Shown here piece by piece: positions 1 through 10,208 of a DNA stretch of 64,000 nucleotides (within the stretch, counting starts at the first letter, position 1; every line of letters begins with the position of its first letter). The notes under the pieces are model-generated. The model was not told the origin of the DNA, made no database searches, and saw only the letters and a list, made by a program, of their open reading frames with translations. Made by a program: the position numbers and the translations under genes. Source of the stretch: Salegentibacter maritimus (GTDB lineage: Bacteria > Bacteroidota > Bacteroidia > Flavobacteriales > Flavobacteriaceae); the NCBI RefSeq assembly GCF_016236915.1, contig NZ_JAEHOK010000016.1:1-64000 (forward strand). The letters run 5' to 3'.

Positions 1-61
1 GAGAGTGTAAAATAAACTCTGTCTGAATTGAATTATTTATTAATTTCATTCATACAGAATT

Positions 62-1327
62 ATGGCAACAAAAGAACAACAAGAATTCGAGAAAAAGGTG
101 CTTGACCAGTTCATGTCAGGCAAAAGCCTTTTTGGTGCAGACGGTGCTTTTGCACCGATGCTCAAGAACGTTATTGAGAAGGCCCTTCAGGCAGAGATGG
201 ACTCTCATCTAAGTAGTGATGAACGCTCCAAAGGGAATAAACGCAATGGCAAGGGAAAGAAAAAGCTTAAAAGTGGCTTTGGCTCTTTTGACATTGAAAC
301 CCCTGAAGACCGTCAAAGTAGCTTCCAACCGGAACTGGTTAAAAAGCGACAGACGATTCTGGCTGATAATCTTTCAGAAAAAATTATCGGTCTTTATGGA
401 CTTGGAATGAGCTACCGTGACATCTCGGGTCATATCAAAGAAATGTACGATACCGATATTTCCCATACGGTTTTAAGCCAGATCACCGATCAGATCATTC
501 CTGATATCAAAGCCTGGCAAAGTCGTCCTTTAGAACCCCTTTACTGTATTGTTTGGCTTGATGCCATGCATTATAAAGTTAAAGTGGATGGAAAGATTGC
601 CCACAAAGCACTTTATAACATCCTGGGTATTACCAAAGAAGGGAAAAAGGAAATCCTGGGGATGTATATCTCTGAGAGCGAAGGTGCTAATTTCTGGCTA
701 CAGGTTTTAACCGACCTTCATAACCGTGGATTACAGGATATCTTAATAGCCTGTACAGATAATCTCAAAGGCTTTACACAAGCCATCTTAAGCGTTTATC
801 CAAAGGCTCAGGTTCAGCTTTGTATTGTACACCAAATCCGTAATTCATTGAAGTATATTGCCTCTAAAGATCAAAAAGAGTTTATGAAAGACCTGAAAAA
901 GGTCTATAGGGCTGTCACTAAAGATGTAGCCGAAGATGAGCTATTGAACCTGGAAGGGAAATGGGGTAATAAATATCCTGTAGTTATTGAAAGTTGGCAG
1001 CGTAACTGGGAACAGCTATCCCAGTATTTTGAGTATACAGAACCCATTAGGAAGATTATTTACACCACTAATGCCGTAGAGGGCTTCCATCGGCAAATCC
1101 GGAAAGTTACCAAAACCAAGGGTGCTTTCACCACTGATATGTCGCTGCTAAAGCTAGTCTACCTGGCCACACGAAACATTGAGAAGAAATGGACCGCTCC
1201 TTTGCATAATTGGAGCCTTACGATTCAGCAATTTTATATTAAATTTGGAGACCGGATACCGCTGGACATAAACGCCAATTCCTCTGGGGCTAGCCCCAGA
1301 GGAATTGAAACATCAGACAGAGTTTAA
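62..1327 (+). CDS. IS256-family (mutator-type) DDE transposase
   Basis: This 421-residue cytoplasmic DNA transposase should cut and join the ends of the surrounding element. The RNase-H-like core is recognisable: a first Asp in WLDAMHYKVKVDG, a second Asp in ACTDNLKGF, and the Glu in AVEGFHRQIRK followed by the K-x-K-G-A-F region. Length is normal for the family (about 400). It is the only gene of the element and starts about 60 bp inside the left inverted repeat. An oddity is the C-terminal tail (about residues 405-421), which is encoded by a perfect palindrome and by the right inverted repeat itself, so the reading frame runs almost to the end of the element. Confidence 0.95.
   Translation: MATKEQQEFEKKVLDQFMSGKSLFGADGAFAPMLKNVIEKALQAEMDSHLSSDERSKGNKRNGKGKKKLKSGFGSFDIETPEDRQSSFQPELVKKRQTILADNLSEKIIGLYGLGMSYRDISGHIKEMYDTDISHTVLSQITDQIIPDIKAWQSRPLEPLYCIVWLDAMHYKVKVDGKIAHKALYNILGITKEGKKEILGMYISESEGANFWLQVLTDLHNRGLQDILIACTDNLKGFTQAILSVYPKAQVQLCIVHQIRNSLKYIASKDQKEFMKDLKKVYRAVTKDVAEDELLNLEGKWGNKYPVVIESWQRNWEQLSQYFEYTEPIRKIIYTTNAVEGFHRQIRKVTKTKGAFTTDMSLLKLVYLATRNIEKKWTAPLHNWSLTIQQFYIKFGDRIPLDINANSSGASPRGIETSDRV
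1276..1307. terminator. 32-bp perfect palindrome at the IS 3' end
   Basis: Two 16-base arms, starting CAATTCCTCTGGGG on each strand, meet with no loop. The palindrome lies inside the last codons of the transposase gene. It could act as a transcription barrier protecting or limiting the transposase, or as a cruciform recognised during transposition. There is no following T-run, so a classical intrinsic terminator is less certain. Confidence 0.45.
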
Positions 1328-1338
1328 TTTACAGACCC

Positions 1339-1632
1339 ATTTTGAGATTGTAAAATTTCTATCTTTTACTCTTAAAGTAATTTTGCATCATACTTTATAA
1401 AATAAATCCTAACTAAAATTCATCCTTAATTTACAGCTAATAAACCTCAAATACCACTGGGGAAATCCCCCATTTAATACTAGAAAATAGTTTCTTTATA
1501 AAAGATTCAACCCTATAATTTTATCTCTTTTCAACCTGATTGTTTATATCATTAATATTGAGCAAAAAACCACACAAAAAATCGATTGAAACCTTTCTGA
1601 AAACCTTTTCAATTTAAAGACAAGGCTAAGCA
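1339..1632. other. Gene-free spacer after the IS
   Basis: AT-rich spacer between the insertion sequence and the 3' end of the regulator gene. No open frame, strong hairpin or recognised repeat was found, apart from a short GGGGAAATCCCC inverted repeat near 1459. Confidence 0.5.
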
Positions 1633-4611
1633 CTAAAGCCCCTTCGACTCAAAAAATTCTTCAAAAGAGCTACCTTCTTCCATATTCAGTTTTTTTCTTA
1701 ACCGATGCCGGGCAACTTTTATAGAGTTTAAGGAGATCCCAAACAAAGTAGCTATTTGCTGCGAAGGAAAGTTTAATTTTATGAGGGCACACAGTCGTAA
1801 CTCCCTATCGGTAAGCGAGGGATTCTCTTCTTTTAAACTTGGTATAAATCCCGGGTGCACCTGGTTAAAAATGTGGTAAAATTGTTTCCACTCGGTATCT
1901 ATGGCAAGACTATCTTCTATTTTCTCGATAATATTTTTAAGAAATTCTTTATTCTGGGGGTCTTTTTTTTCTTCGGCGACAAACTTTTCTTTTATTTCTA
2001 CCAATAAATTGTTTTTATGTACAGTTCTAAGTGTACTGTTGGTAAGTTCTTCGGTTTTAAAATGTAATTCATCACTAAGCCTTTTTTGTTTAAGCAGTTC
2101 ATTTTGCCTTTCGGTTTCCAATAAATCAAGTTCATTTTTATAGGCTCTGTCTTTTTCTTTTTCAACTTCTTTGGTCCTAAGTGCAACTATTTTTTTAAGC
2201 TTATCTCTTTGTTTAATAATATTTCTATGACGCCATTGTGCAATAAAAAGTATTATTAATCCAATAAAAAGCACCAATAAGGCCTGTACTAAACGCCTTT
2301 GAAAAAAAGAAGGCAAAACTTTAATTTGAATATTGGCTTCTTCCTGTGATAGCTCACCTGTATCTGTTCGTGCAGCTACGTGTAATGTGTAATCTCCCGG
2401 AGCAAGATTAGAAAAAGTAAGTGATTTGCGTTTATTTAATGAATGCCATTGGTTATTGGAGCCCTCTAACTTATAGAAATATTCAGTGCCTTCCTGATCA
2501 AAGTAATTAGAACTGGAAAAATTAACAGTAAAAAGACTATAACCTGGCTTAAGCCTTAAAACGCCGGCTTCTTTATTATGTCTAAAAACGGCAGGATCAA
2601 TCTCTCTTATCCCATCTTCTTCAACTATTGTAAAACTGGTGAAGAAAACCTGTGGTTTAGATATTTCATCTTCCATACTTTCAGGATTAAAATATGATAA
2701 ACCCTCATTTCCAGCAAAATAAATACGGCCAGTGCTACTATAACTTGCCTGCCCTCCATGAAATGGTGGAATTCCTTCCTGTATTCCAAAATTTCTTATA
2801 ACGCTATCTTTTATTCTACTTAAACCAAGATTAGTACTAAGCCATACATTTTTATGTTCATCTGTAAGAATACCTCTAACTATTTTTCCCTGTAAACCTT
2901 CTTGCTCTCCAATTCTTTCAAAGGTTTTATTTCTTCTGGAATACCTATTTAATCCGAAACCATAAGTCCCTACATAAACCGATAAGTCAGGGCCTTCATT
3001 TATGGATAGAATATGATTAGAGCTTAAACTTGTACTATCAGATTTTGAAAACTTAAATACTTGTAGATGCTCCCCCTTTGCCGATAGAAGATTAAGTCCG
3101 TTTTGTGTTCCTACCCACATTTCGCCTTTGGCATCTTTATAAATACTAATAACCGTATTGTCGCTTAAACCCTTTGAATTGGAAGTATTTATTTTTTTTA
3201 AAACCTCCAGGTCTCTATTAAAAATAAAAATACCGTTTCCAGTACCAACCCACATTCTATTCTTTGTATCTTCCTCAATTGCGTAAATAGACTTTAATTC
3301 TTTTTGTTCGGGAAAAGTTAAAAATGCTTTTTTCTTTTTATCGTAGACATTTAAACCTCCCCTAAGCGTACCTACCCATATTCTCCTTTCCTTATCTTCT
3401 TTCATAGATAAAACAATGTCTCCACTTAAATCATTCTCGTTTTCCCTATCATCTATAAAAATTTCCAGGTCTCCCGTTCTGGGGTTATATTTTCGTAATC
3501 CATTTCTTCCTGCTGATATCCAAAGCATATCTTCTGAATCTTCCAATATTCTAGATCCCTGTTTATCCTTACCGAATGCCAGTTCTTCTGGAGGAACATT
3601 ATATACCTTAATCCTATCCTTAAAATAGCTAATTCCACCGTGTACTGTACCGGCCAAAACTGTATTATGTAAGCCTTTTCCGAAGCAAATAACTGAATTA
3701 TCACTTAGCCCCCATTCTCCCGGTTTCTGTTTTAAATAAATAAAGTTATCCTGTTGAGGCTGGTATAAATTAATTCCTCCGCCATCGGTGCCAATATAAA
3801 TTCTATGGTTTTCCCCCTTGTATAAAGCAAGTATGATATTGTTGTTTACACTCTCCCCTTCCTTTGAATTGGCTCTGTAATGCTCTAGCGTTTCAGACTT
3901 TAAATTATATTTAAAAAGTCCATTTCCGCCAGTTGCGATCCATAGCTGTGAAAGGCTGTCTAAAGCAAGATCATTTACAGCAAAAGAGTTATTCAATTTG
4001 GGTAATGGCTTTAATTCATTTTCTTTAACGTTAAAATGCCAAACTTCGCCGCTGCTAGTACCTATCCATAAATTGTTATTATCTACCTGTAATAAAGAAG
4101 TTAAAATAGTATTGGGAAAATTCTTATTAAGCTTATATGCATCAAAATGGATTATATTTTCGGTGTCCTTTACATAATAAAGCTGATCTCCACTCCCCCC
4201 AATCCAAAAATCAAGGGAATCGCTAGTTGAGATACTAAAGATTGCCTGGTTCTTTTTAATTGTACTTCCCTCTGCATCATAATATTCAAAACGATCGTCC
4301 TCCCTTTTATGGGTATAGAGCCCGCTACTGGTAGCTAACAGTATTTTGGAATTATCCACAACCTGCAAATCAAAAATTGAAATATTCTCGCCTAAAATAT
4401 AGGTTCTTATTTTTTCACCATCATACCTGTTTATACCCAACCTTGTAGCTGCCCAAATAACCCCATTCCCATCCTGTACCACGCGGTTTATTCTATTATC
4501 AGAAAACCCATCGCTTATATCTAAATGTTTAAACTGTAAAACAGGTTCCTGGGCATACATCATCATTAGATTAGAAAAGAATAAGATGAGAAGCAATAAA
4601 AGTCTTAACAT
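1633..4611 (-). CDS. SusR-like one-protein regulator: sensor propellers, Y_Y_Y domain, LuxR-type HTH
   Basis: A membrane-spanning transcription regulator expected to sense an oligosaccharide in the periplasm and switch on PUL A. From the chosen Met the 992 residues show a signal peptide (1-21, ending MYAQ), a long run of two-component-regulator propeller repeats (about 25-650, repeated W(I/V)GT motifs), a Y_Y_Y domain (about 694-747), one membrane helix (about 773-795), a charged coiled coil (about 800-880) and a C-terminal helix-turn-helix (about 930-975, LTDRELRLCALIKL...SIKVARHRLRKKL). There is no histidine-kinase or receiver domain, so it is not a hybrid two-component system. An in-frame Met 27 codons upstream (start 4692) exists, but it would bury the signal peptide. 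The gene diverges from susC1, and the operator-like repeats lie between them. Confidence 0.88.
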   Translation of the reverse strand: MLRLLLLLILFFSNLMMMYAQEPVLQFKHLDISDGFSDNRINRVVQDGNGVIWAATRLGINRYDGEKIRTYILGENISIFDLQVVDNSKILLATSSGLYTHKREDDRFEYYDAEGSTIKKNQAIFSISTSDSLDFWIGGSGDQLYYVKDTENIIHFDAYKLNKNFPNTILTSLLQVDNNNLWIGTSSGEVWHFNVKENELKPLPKLNNSFAVNDLALDSLSQLWIATGGNGLFKYNLKSETLEHYRANSKEGESVNNNIILALYKGENHRIYIGTDGGGINLYQPQQDNFIYLKQKPGEWGLSDNSVICFGKGLHNTVLAGTVHGGISYFKDRIKVYNVPPEELAFGKDKQGSRILEDSEDMLWISAGRNGLRKYNPRTGDLEIFIDDRENENDLSGDIVLSMKEDKERRIWVGTLRGGLNVYDKKKKAFLTFPEQKELKSIYAIEEDTKNRMWVGTGNGIFIFNRDLEVLKKINTSNSKGLSDNTVISIYKDAKGEMWVGTQNGLNLLSAKGEHLQVFKFSKSDSTSLSSNHILSINEGPDLSVYVGTYGFGLNRYSRRNKTFERIGEQEGLQGKIVRGILTDEHKNVWLSTNLGLSRIKDSVIRNFGIQEGIPPFHGGQASYSSTGRIYFAGNEGLSYFNPESMEDEISKPQVFFTSFTIVEEDGIREIDPAVFRHNKEAGVLRLKPGYSLFTVNFSSSNYFDQEGTEYFYKLEGSNNQWHSLNKRKSLTFSNLAPGDYTLHVAARTDTGELSQEEANIQIKVLPSFFQRRLVQALLVLFIGLIILFIAQWRHRNIIKQRDKLKKIVALRTKEVEKEKDRAYKNELDLLETERQNELLKQKRLSDELHFKTEELTNSTLRTVHKNNLLVEIKEKFVAEEKKDPQNKEFLKNIIEKIEDSLAIDTEWKQFYHIFNQVHPGFIPSLKEENPSLTDRELRLCALIKLNFPSQQIATLFGISLNSIKVARHRLRKKLNMEEGSSFEEFFESKGL

Positions 4612-4994
4612 TTTGAAAATGTACCCTTTCAATAATATTTTTTTTAAAAGCCAAAAATCAACAAAAATCATATTAAACTTATTTACAGACACTTACAAAA
4701 ATACGATAACCTAAAAGTAATATTAATGTAACCCAAATGTACTCCTGCAAAGTATAAAATTATTTAACATATTTATAATTTCGTTAAGAAATTGTTATGT
4801 ACGAAAACGATCTCGTTAAAATATTTAGCATTTAGAAGCAAAAAACACCTTCAAAATCTCTTTTCTAATCTTAAAACCAGTCATTTTTTCACAAACAAAA
4901 CCAGGCAAATATGTAAACAAAACTCAAGCTATTAAAACTTTACCAACTCTATAAAAAAAGAGTTAACTAACTACAAACCAATAAAAATTAAATA
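4612..4994. promoter_or_regulatory. Divergent control region between regulator and susC1
   Basis: This 383-bp region separates the minus-strand regulator from plus-strand susC1. It contains the direct-repeat operator (4709-4741), a conserved block at 4762-4794 (ATTTAACAT ... TTCGTTAAGAAATTG) and the element ACGAAAACGAT at 4801-4811. All three reappear in the same order upstream of the BACON-GH16 gene. The remaining 180 bp before the susC1 ATG form an AT-rich leader without a clear hairpin. Confidence 0.6.
4709..4741 (+). promoter_or_regulatory. Direct-repeat operator, copy 1
   Basis: Two half-sites, ACCTAAAAGTA (4709-4719) and ACCCAAATGTA (4731-4741), begin 22 bp apart, which is two helical turns. 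The spacer TATTAATGTA is also conserved in copy 2 at 10841. The simplest reading is a binding site for a dimer of the adjacent SusR-like regulator. The site is visible in sequence; the binding protein is inferred. Confidence 0.6.
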
Positions 4995-7900
4995 ATGAAA
5001 AAAATTTTTACTTTTTGCATGATACTCCTATCATGCCAATCGTTTTTATTCGCGCAAGAATCCATAACAGTTAAAGGCATAGTGACCGAAACTGAAACCG
5101 GAATACCTATTCCAAGCGCCAACATTATACAAAAAGGAACCAGCAATGGGGTTATGACCAACTTTGACGGTGAATTTAGTATTGAAGTCCCTGCTAATGC
5201 AATTTTAAATATTTCTTATATTGGATATGCTACTAAAGAAGTTCCTGTAGAAGGCAGAACCAACCTAAACATACAACTGCAAACAGAAGCCGCTGCACTA
5301 CAAGAAGTGGTGGTGGTAGGATACGGTACCCAGAAAAAAGCTAACCTTACCGGAGCCGTGACCACAGTTGACTCTGATGTATTACAGTCAAGACCTGTTC
5401 CAAAAGTAAGTCAGATGCTTCAGGGAGTTGTACCGGGTCTAAATTTTCAAACCTCAGGTCTTGGGGGAGAATTAAACTCCGGACTTAATTTTAATATACG
5501 AGGGGCCGGTACTATTGGTTCGGGATCTAATTCTGCTCCTTTGGTTTTAGTAGACGGGATGGAAGCATCGTTAGACGCAATTAACCCACAAAATATAGAG
5601 TCGATCACTGTTTTAAAAGACGCTGCTGCATCAGCAGTTTATGGCTCCAGGGCGGCCTTTGGTGTTATTTTAGTAACCACTAAAGAAGGGCAATCTGGTG
5701 CACCCAGAATAACCTACTCAAACAATTTCAGGTTCACTTCGCCCATACAAGTTCCAGAAATGATGGACTCTCATACATTTGCTTTATATTGGAATGAGGC
5801 TGCCGGCAATTCAGGACAGGCTCCTCCTTTTTCTCAAGAAGTTATTGACAGAATTGTTCAATATCAGGCAGGAGAAATAGATTTTGGAACAGTACCAAAT
5901 GCGGCCGGAGACAGATACCAATATTATACCGGATCCAATGCTAATACAGATTGGTTTGATGAACTTTACAAAGATTTTGCCTTTTCCCAGGAACACAACT
6001 TAAGCCTTAGCGGAGGTTCTGAAAAAACAACATATTACACTTCAGCAAGATTGGTAGATCAAGGTGGTTTGTTAGCGTATGGCGAAGACAGGCTAGATGA
6101 ATATGATTTTACGGGAAAATTGAGTACCGAAATATCAAAACACGTCAAGTTTAATTATAGTACTCGTTTTTCAAGAAAAAACTATAATAAACCTACCCAA
6201 CAAGGTGGTCTTTTCTATCATAATATTGCCCGTAGATGGCCTACTGTTCCTGTAAGGGATCCTAATGGATATTTTACTGATTCCTCTGGAGAAATAATTC
6301 AGTTAGAAGATGGAGGAAGAACCGATAATCTCACAGATAAATCATTTATGCAGGGACAGTTCACAATTACTCCGCTTGAAGGCTGGAATATTTACGCTAT
6401 TGGGAATTATAAAATCACCAATATTAATAACCATGCAGAAGTTTTACCTGCATACGGCTATGATGTTGCAGGGAATCCATATCCAGTTCCGGTAGGATGG
6501 AATTCTCCCGGGTACAGTTCTGTATACGAATACAATAGAAAAGAAGATTATTTCAGTACAAATATTTATTCAGATTACGCTTTTGATTTAAATGAAGATC
6601 ATAATTTTAAAGTGATGGCCGGTTTTAACTCTGAAGTCACTAAATATAGAACCATAGGCGCATCAAGAAGTGGATTGATCACTCCCGACTTACCTACGAT
6701 AAACACCGCTACAGACGAAAGTAGAGCTACAGAAGGACAGTACCAACATTGGTCTGTAGCCGGATTTTTTGGAAGGTTAAACTATAACTTTAGAGAAAAA
6801 TATTTATTAGAATTAAATGCCAGGTATGACGGATCTTCAAGATTTATAAATGACAAACATTGGAACCTTTTTCCATCTATCTCTGCCGGTTGGAATGTTG
6901 CAAAAGAAGACTTTTGGAAATGGAAGAAAACCATTCAACTTTTTAAGTTAAGAGGTTCATATGGCGAATTAGGAAATCAAAACACCAATAATTGGTATCC
7001 GTTCTATCAATCTATGCCAGTAGGTACGGCCAATGGTAGCTGGTTATTAAACGGCGAAAGACCAAACACCGCAAGTGCTCCAGGCCTGGTTAGCTCTTTA
7101 TTAACCTGGGAACGAGTAACAAGTTGGAATGTAGGGCTGGATATGGCACTATTAAAAAACAGGTTGAATCTAAGTGCTGAATATTTCAACAGAAAAACCA
7201 TAGATATGGTAGGCCCGGCACCTGAACTACCTGCTATTCTGGGAACTGCCGTACCGCGAATTAACAATGCCGATATGGAGTCTTATGGTTTTGAATTAGA
7301 ACTTAACTGGAGAGATAAGATTGGTGATTTTAATTATAGCGTTAGAGGAGTTCTTTCTGATTCTCAACAAAAAGTAGTAAGCTATCCAAACCCCACAAAT
7401 AATATCTGGGATTGGTACAACGGTAGAAAAATGGGCGAAATTTGGGGTTACACCACGCTGGGAATTGCAAAAACCGATGAAGAAATGCAAAATCACTTAG
7501 CCAATACCAGCCAAAGTCAACTTGGTAGTAACTGGGAAGCCGGGGATATTATGTATGCCGATTTAAATGGAGACGGAGAAGTAAATTCTGGTAGTGGTAC
7601 ATTGGGGGACACAGGCGACTTAACTATTTTGGGCAATTCTACGCCTCGCTACAGGTTTGGCCTTGATTTAAATGGTGACTACAAAGGTTTTGATTTTAGA
7701 GTATTTATGGAAGGCTTCGGCAAAAGGGATTATATGCCAAACGGCCCTTACTTTTGGGGTGCCAACGGAGGAATGTGGCAGTCTGCAGGTTTCAATGAGC
7801 ATCTTGATTATTTTAGAAATGAAGACTCGCAGATGGTTCAGGCTGGCTTAGCCGATGTTAACCTGGACTCATACTATCCAAGACCAATTTTTGGAAGTGG

Positions 7901-8156
7901 TAAAAACCAACAAACTCAATCTCGTTATATCCAGGATGCCTCTTATATAAGATTAAAAAATGTACAACTTGGTTATTCTTTTAATTCGTTTAACGACTCG
8001 AGAGTTAGAGTATATGTCTCTGGAGAAAACTTGCTTACCCTCTCTAACATGATAGATATTTTTGATCCTGAATCTGTTGGATTAGGAGGTTGGAGCGATG
8101 GAAAAACCTATCCTTACTCGCAAGTGCTTTCAGTAGGACTCAATGTTAACTTTTAA
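4995..8156 (+). CDS. susC: SusC/RagA-family TonB-dependent outer-membrane transporter 1
   Basis: A 1053-residue outer-membrane barrel that should import oligosaccharides with its SusD partner, using TonB energy. Visible parts are a signal peptide (1-21, ending FLFAQ), a carboxypeptidase-regulatory-like beta-sandwich (about 25-105, VKGIVTETETGIPIPSANI), a TonB-box-like segment EVVVVGYGTQKK, a plug domain ending in the family signature SITVLKDAAASAVYGSRAAFGVILVTTKEG (about 200-230, given in part), and the 22-strand barrel to a C-terminal aromatic residue (NVNF). It is the first gene after the operator, 12 bp before susD1. It is similar in length and layout to the second SusC at 13341, which suggests ancestral duplication. 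Confidence 0.95.
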   Translation: MKKIFTFCMILLSCQSFLFAQESITVKGIVTETETGIPIPSANIIQKGTSNGVMTNFDGEFSIEVPANAILNISYIGYATKEVPVEGRTNLNIQLQTEAAALQEVVVVGYGTQKKANLTGAVTTVDSDVLQSRPVPKVSQMLQGVVPGLNFQTSGLGGELNSGLNFNIRGAGTIGSGSNSAPLVLVDGMEASLDAINPQNIESITVLKDAAASAVYGSRAAFGVILVTTKEGQSGAPRITYSNNFRFTSPIQVPEMMDSHTFALYWNEAAGNSGQAPPFSQEVIDRIVQYQAGEIDFGTVPNAAGDRYQYYTGSNANTDWFDELYKDFAFSQEHNLSLSGGSEKTTYYTSARLVDQGGLLAYGEDRLDEYDFTGKLSTEISKHVKFNYSTRFSRKNYNKPTQQGGLFYHNIARRWPTVPVRDPNGYFTDSSGEIIQLEDGGRTDNLTDKSFMQGQFTITPLEGWNIYAIGNYKITNINNHAEVLPAYGYDVAGNPYPVPVGWNSPGYSSVYEYNRKEDYFSTNIYSDYAFDLNEDHNFKVMAGFNSEVTKYRTIGASRSGLITPDLPTINTATDESRATEGQYQHWSVAGFFGRLNYNFREKYLLELNARYDGSSRFINDKHWNLFPSISAGWNVAKEDFWKWKKTIQLFKLRGSYGELGNQNTNNWYPFYQSMPVGTANGSWLLNGERPNTASAPGLVSSLLTWERVTSWNVGLDMALLKNRLNLSAEYFNRKTIDMVGPAPELPAILGTAVPRINNADMESYGFELELNWRDKIGDFNYSVRGVLSDSQQKVVSYPNPTNNIWDWYNGRKMGEIWGYTTLGIAKTDEEMQNHLANTSQSQLGSNWEAGDIMYADLNGDGEVNSGSGTLGDTGDLTILGNSTPRYRFGLDLNGDYKGFDFRVFMEGFGKRDYMPNGPYFWGANGGMWQSAGFNEHLDYFRNEDSQMVQAGLADVNLDSYYPRPIFGSGKNQQTQSRYIQDASYIRLKNVQLGYSFNSFNDSRVRVYVSGENLLTLSNMIDIFDPESVGLGGWSDGKTYPYSQVLSVGLNVNF

Positions 8157-8168
8157 TCAGTAATAAAT

Positions 8169-10154
8169 ATGAAATCAAAAAAATATATAAAATCAGTTTG
8201 TTTATTATTCGCAGTTGTTTTTATGACAAGTTGCGAAGTTGATAATTTTTTGGACAGAGAACCACTCTCTGATGTTACACCAAACGATTATTTAAACAGA
8301 GAAGCCGACCTGGCTGCTTATACCATTGCGAGGTATAATTTCCCTACTCATGGTGGTTGGAATATTGGAACTTTTGGTAGGGATAATCATACCGACAACC
8401 AGGCTACCTCTGGTTATAGTAGAATTTGGGCTCCCGGTGAGTGGCGCGTACCACAATCTGGCGGGGCCTGGAACTTTGGAAACATTCGGCAACTAAATTA
8501 TTTTTTGGAAAACGCAGTACCAAAATTTGAAGCAGATGAAATTAAAGGTAATCCTGGCAATATTGCACATTACGTAGGTGAAGCCTACTTTTTAAGAGCT
8601 TATGAGTATTTTCAAAAAGTTAAAGAGGTTGGAGACTTTCCTATCGTAAAAAACACCCTTGAGGATAACTTAGAGCAGCTTATTGCTGAATCAACGCGTG
8701 ATCCTAGAAATGAAGTGGCAAGGTTTATCCTTTCTGATTTAGACAAGGCCATTGAGCTATTGCAAAATGAGCCGCCACACGGTAAAAACAGAATTTCCAG
8801 ACACGCAGCCTACCTCTTCAAATCCCGTGTGGCATTGCACGAAGGAAGTTGGCTTACCTATCATAAAGGCACCCCTTTTGTTCCGGGCGGTGATGGTTGG
8901 CCGGGCGCAGGACAAATTGATGGTTTTAGTATAGATATTGACGCTGAAATAGACTTTTTTCTTTCACAGGCGATGGAAGCATCAGCGAACGTAGCAGATG
9001 CTATTTCTTTAACCCCAAATATTCCGGCAGAAAACATTGCATTTAATAGCTCCAACAATCCATATTTTACCATGTTTGGATCTGAAAATCCGGGGCAATA
9101 CCAGGAAGTATTATTATGGAGAGATTACGACCCAAGTATAGGTATTAATCACAACGTTAATCATTATTTAAACCAATATGGGGGTAACTCAGGATATACA
9201 AGAAGCTTTGTAGATAACTTCATAATGAGAAATGGCTTACCAATTTATGCTGATGGTTCGGGATATGCCGGCGATGATTATATTGAAGATGTAAAAGAAA
9301 ATCGCGACTTAAGGCTTCAGCTTTTTATGAAAGCGCCAGGAGAACTTAGGCTTACCGATGCCACCGCCACCAATGGAGACCCTCTTCTTATACAAAAACC
9401 TGAAATAACAGACTTACAGGAAACCAAAGATGTTACCGGTTACCCAATTAAAAAAGGTTTTTCCTATCTTCAAAGTAATGTAGAAACCAATAGTGGATCT
9501 ACAGGAAGTATCGTTTTTAGAGCTACTGAAGCTTACTTAAATTATATTGAAGCTTCCTATTTAAAAGAAGGTAGCCTAAATACCAAGGCAGCCGGATACT
9601 GGAAAGCTATTCGTGAAAGAGCCGGTATAGAACCAGATTTCTCGATAACCGTAGCTGCTACAGATATTTCTAAAGAAGCCGAAAATGATTTTGCCGCCTA
9701 CTCTGCAGGACAATTACTAGATGACCCAGTTCTTTATAATATTAGAAAAGAGAGACGTGGTGAATTAATTGCAGAAGGAATGCGCTTATTCGATCTTAAA
9801 CGATGGAGAGCCCTGGACCAACTAAAAGAAAACCCACACATTATTGAAGGGTTTAAATTGTGGGGGCCAATGCAGGAATGGTATGTAGACGACGAAGGTA
9901 ATTCTACACTAATTGAACCGGGGGACCCGGGGGTTCCTAATGTTTCAAGTAGTGAAGAAAGTGATTACCTTATGCCCTACCGAATAAATTTAGGCTCGGG
10001 TAACCCTGTAAGTGACGGATATTCATGGGCCTATGCTCATTACTTACAACCCATTGCCGTTGAACACTTTTTGATAACCGAAACTTCAGGTAGTTCCGTA
10101 ATTTATCAAAATCCAGGTTGGTCTTTAAATGCCGGCTCAGGTGCAGAGTTTTAA
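8169..10154 (+). CDS. susD: SusD/RagB-family surface glycan-binding lipoprotein 1
   Basis: A 661-residue outer-membrane lipoprotein that should cap the SusC1 barrel and bind substrate. It has a type II signal peptide with the lipid-attachment Cys at residue 22 (MTSC), the N-terminal SusD-like helical region with FLDREPLSDVTPNDYL, TPR-like helices (EAYFLRAYEYFQKVKEVGDFP) and the C-terminal RagB/SusD signature with IRKERRGELIAEGMRLFDLKRW. It starts 12 bp after susC1 and is followed by a strong hairpin, so susC1-susD1 look like one transcript. It is closely similar to SusD2 at 16662. Confidence 0.94.
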   Translation: MKSKKYIKSVCLLFAVVFMTSCEVDNFLDREPLSDVTPNDYLNREADLAAYTIARYNFPTHGGWNIGTFGRDNHTDNQATSGYSRIWAPGEWRVPQSGGAWNFGNIRQLNYFLENAVPKFEADEIKGNPGNIAHYVGEAYFLRAYEYFQKVKEVGDFPIVKNTLEDNLEQLIAESTRDPRNEVARFILSDLDKAIELLQNEPPHGKNRISRHAAYLFKSRVALHEGSWLTYHKGTPFVPGGDGWPGAGQIDGFSIDIDAEIDFFLSQAMEASANVADAISLTPNIPAENIAFNSSNNPYFTMFGSENPGQYQEVLLWRDYDPSIGINHNVNHYLNQYGGNSGYTRSFVDNFIMRNGLPIYADGSGYAGDDYIEDVKENRDLRLQLFMKAPGELRLTDATATNGDPLLIQKPEITDLQETKDVTGYPIKKGFSYLQSNVETNSGSTGSIVFRATEAYLNYIEASYLKEGSLNTKAAGYWKAIRERAGIEPDFSITVAATDISKEAENDFAAYSAGQLLDDPVLYNIRKERRGELIAEGMRLFDLKRWRALDQLKENPHIIEGFKLWGPMQEWYVDDEGNSTLIEPGDPGVPNVSSSEESDYLMPYRINLGSGNPVSDGYSWAYAHYLQPIAVEHFLITETSGSSVIYQNPGWSLNAGSGAEF

Positions 10155-10208
10155 ATAATAACATTAGGGATTAATCATAAGCTGTGATCTTCTTATGTAC
10201 AATCTGTA

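Larger units (their letters stand above)
1..1338 (+). mobile_element. IS256-family insertion sequence
   Basis: The element holds one transposase gene and is bounded by imperfect terminal inverted repeats: about 6-26 on the left and 1313-1333 on the right, 20 of 21 positions matching. Weaker matching continues outward to about 1 and 1338. The left end coincides with the window edge, so the target-site duplication cannot be checked. A 32-bp perfect palindrome (1276-1307) lies just inside the right end. Both ends and the transposase look intact, so the copy may still be active. Its outer edge lies about 295 bp from the 3' end of the PUL A regulator. Confidence 0.9.

Noticed and set aside
1633-4692. 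Hybrid two-component sensor (HTCS)
   Set aside because: The propellers and Y_Y_Y domain fit, but no histidine kinase, receiver or AraC domain is present; the C-terminus is a LuxR-like HTH.
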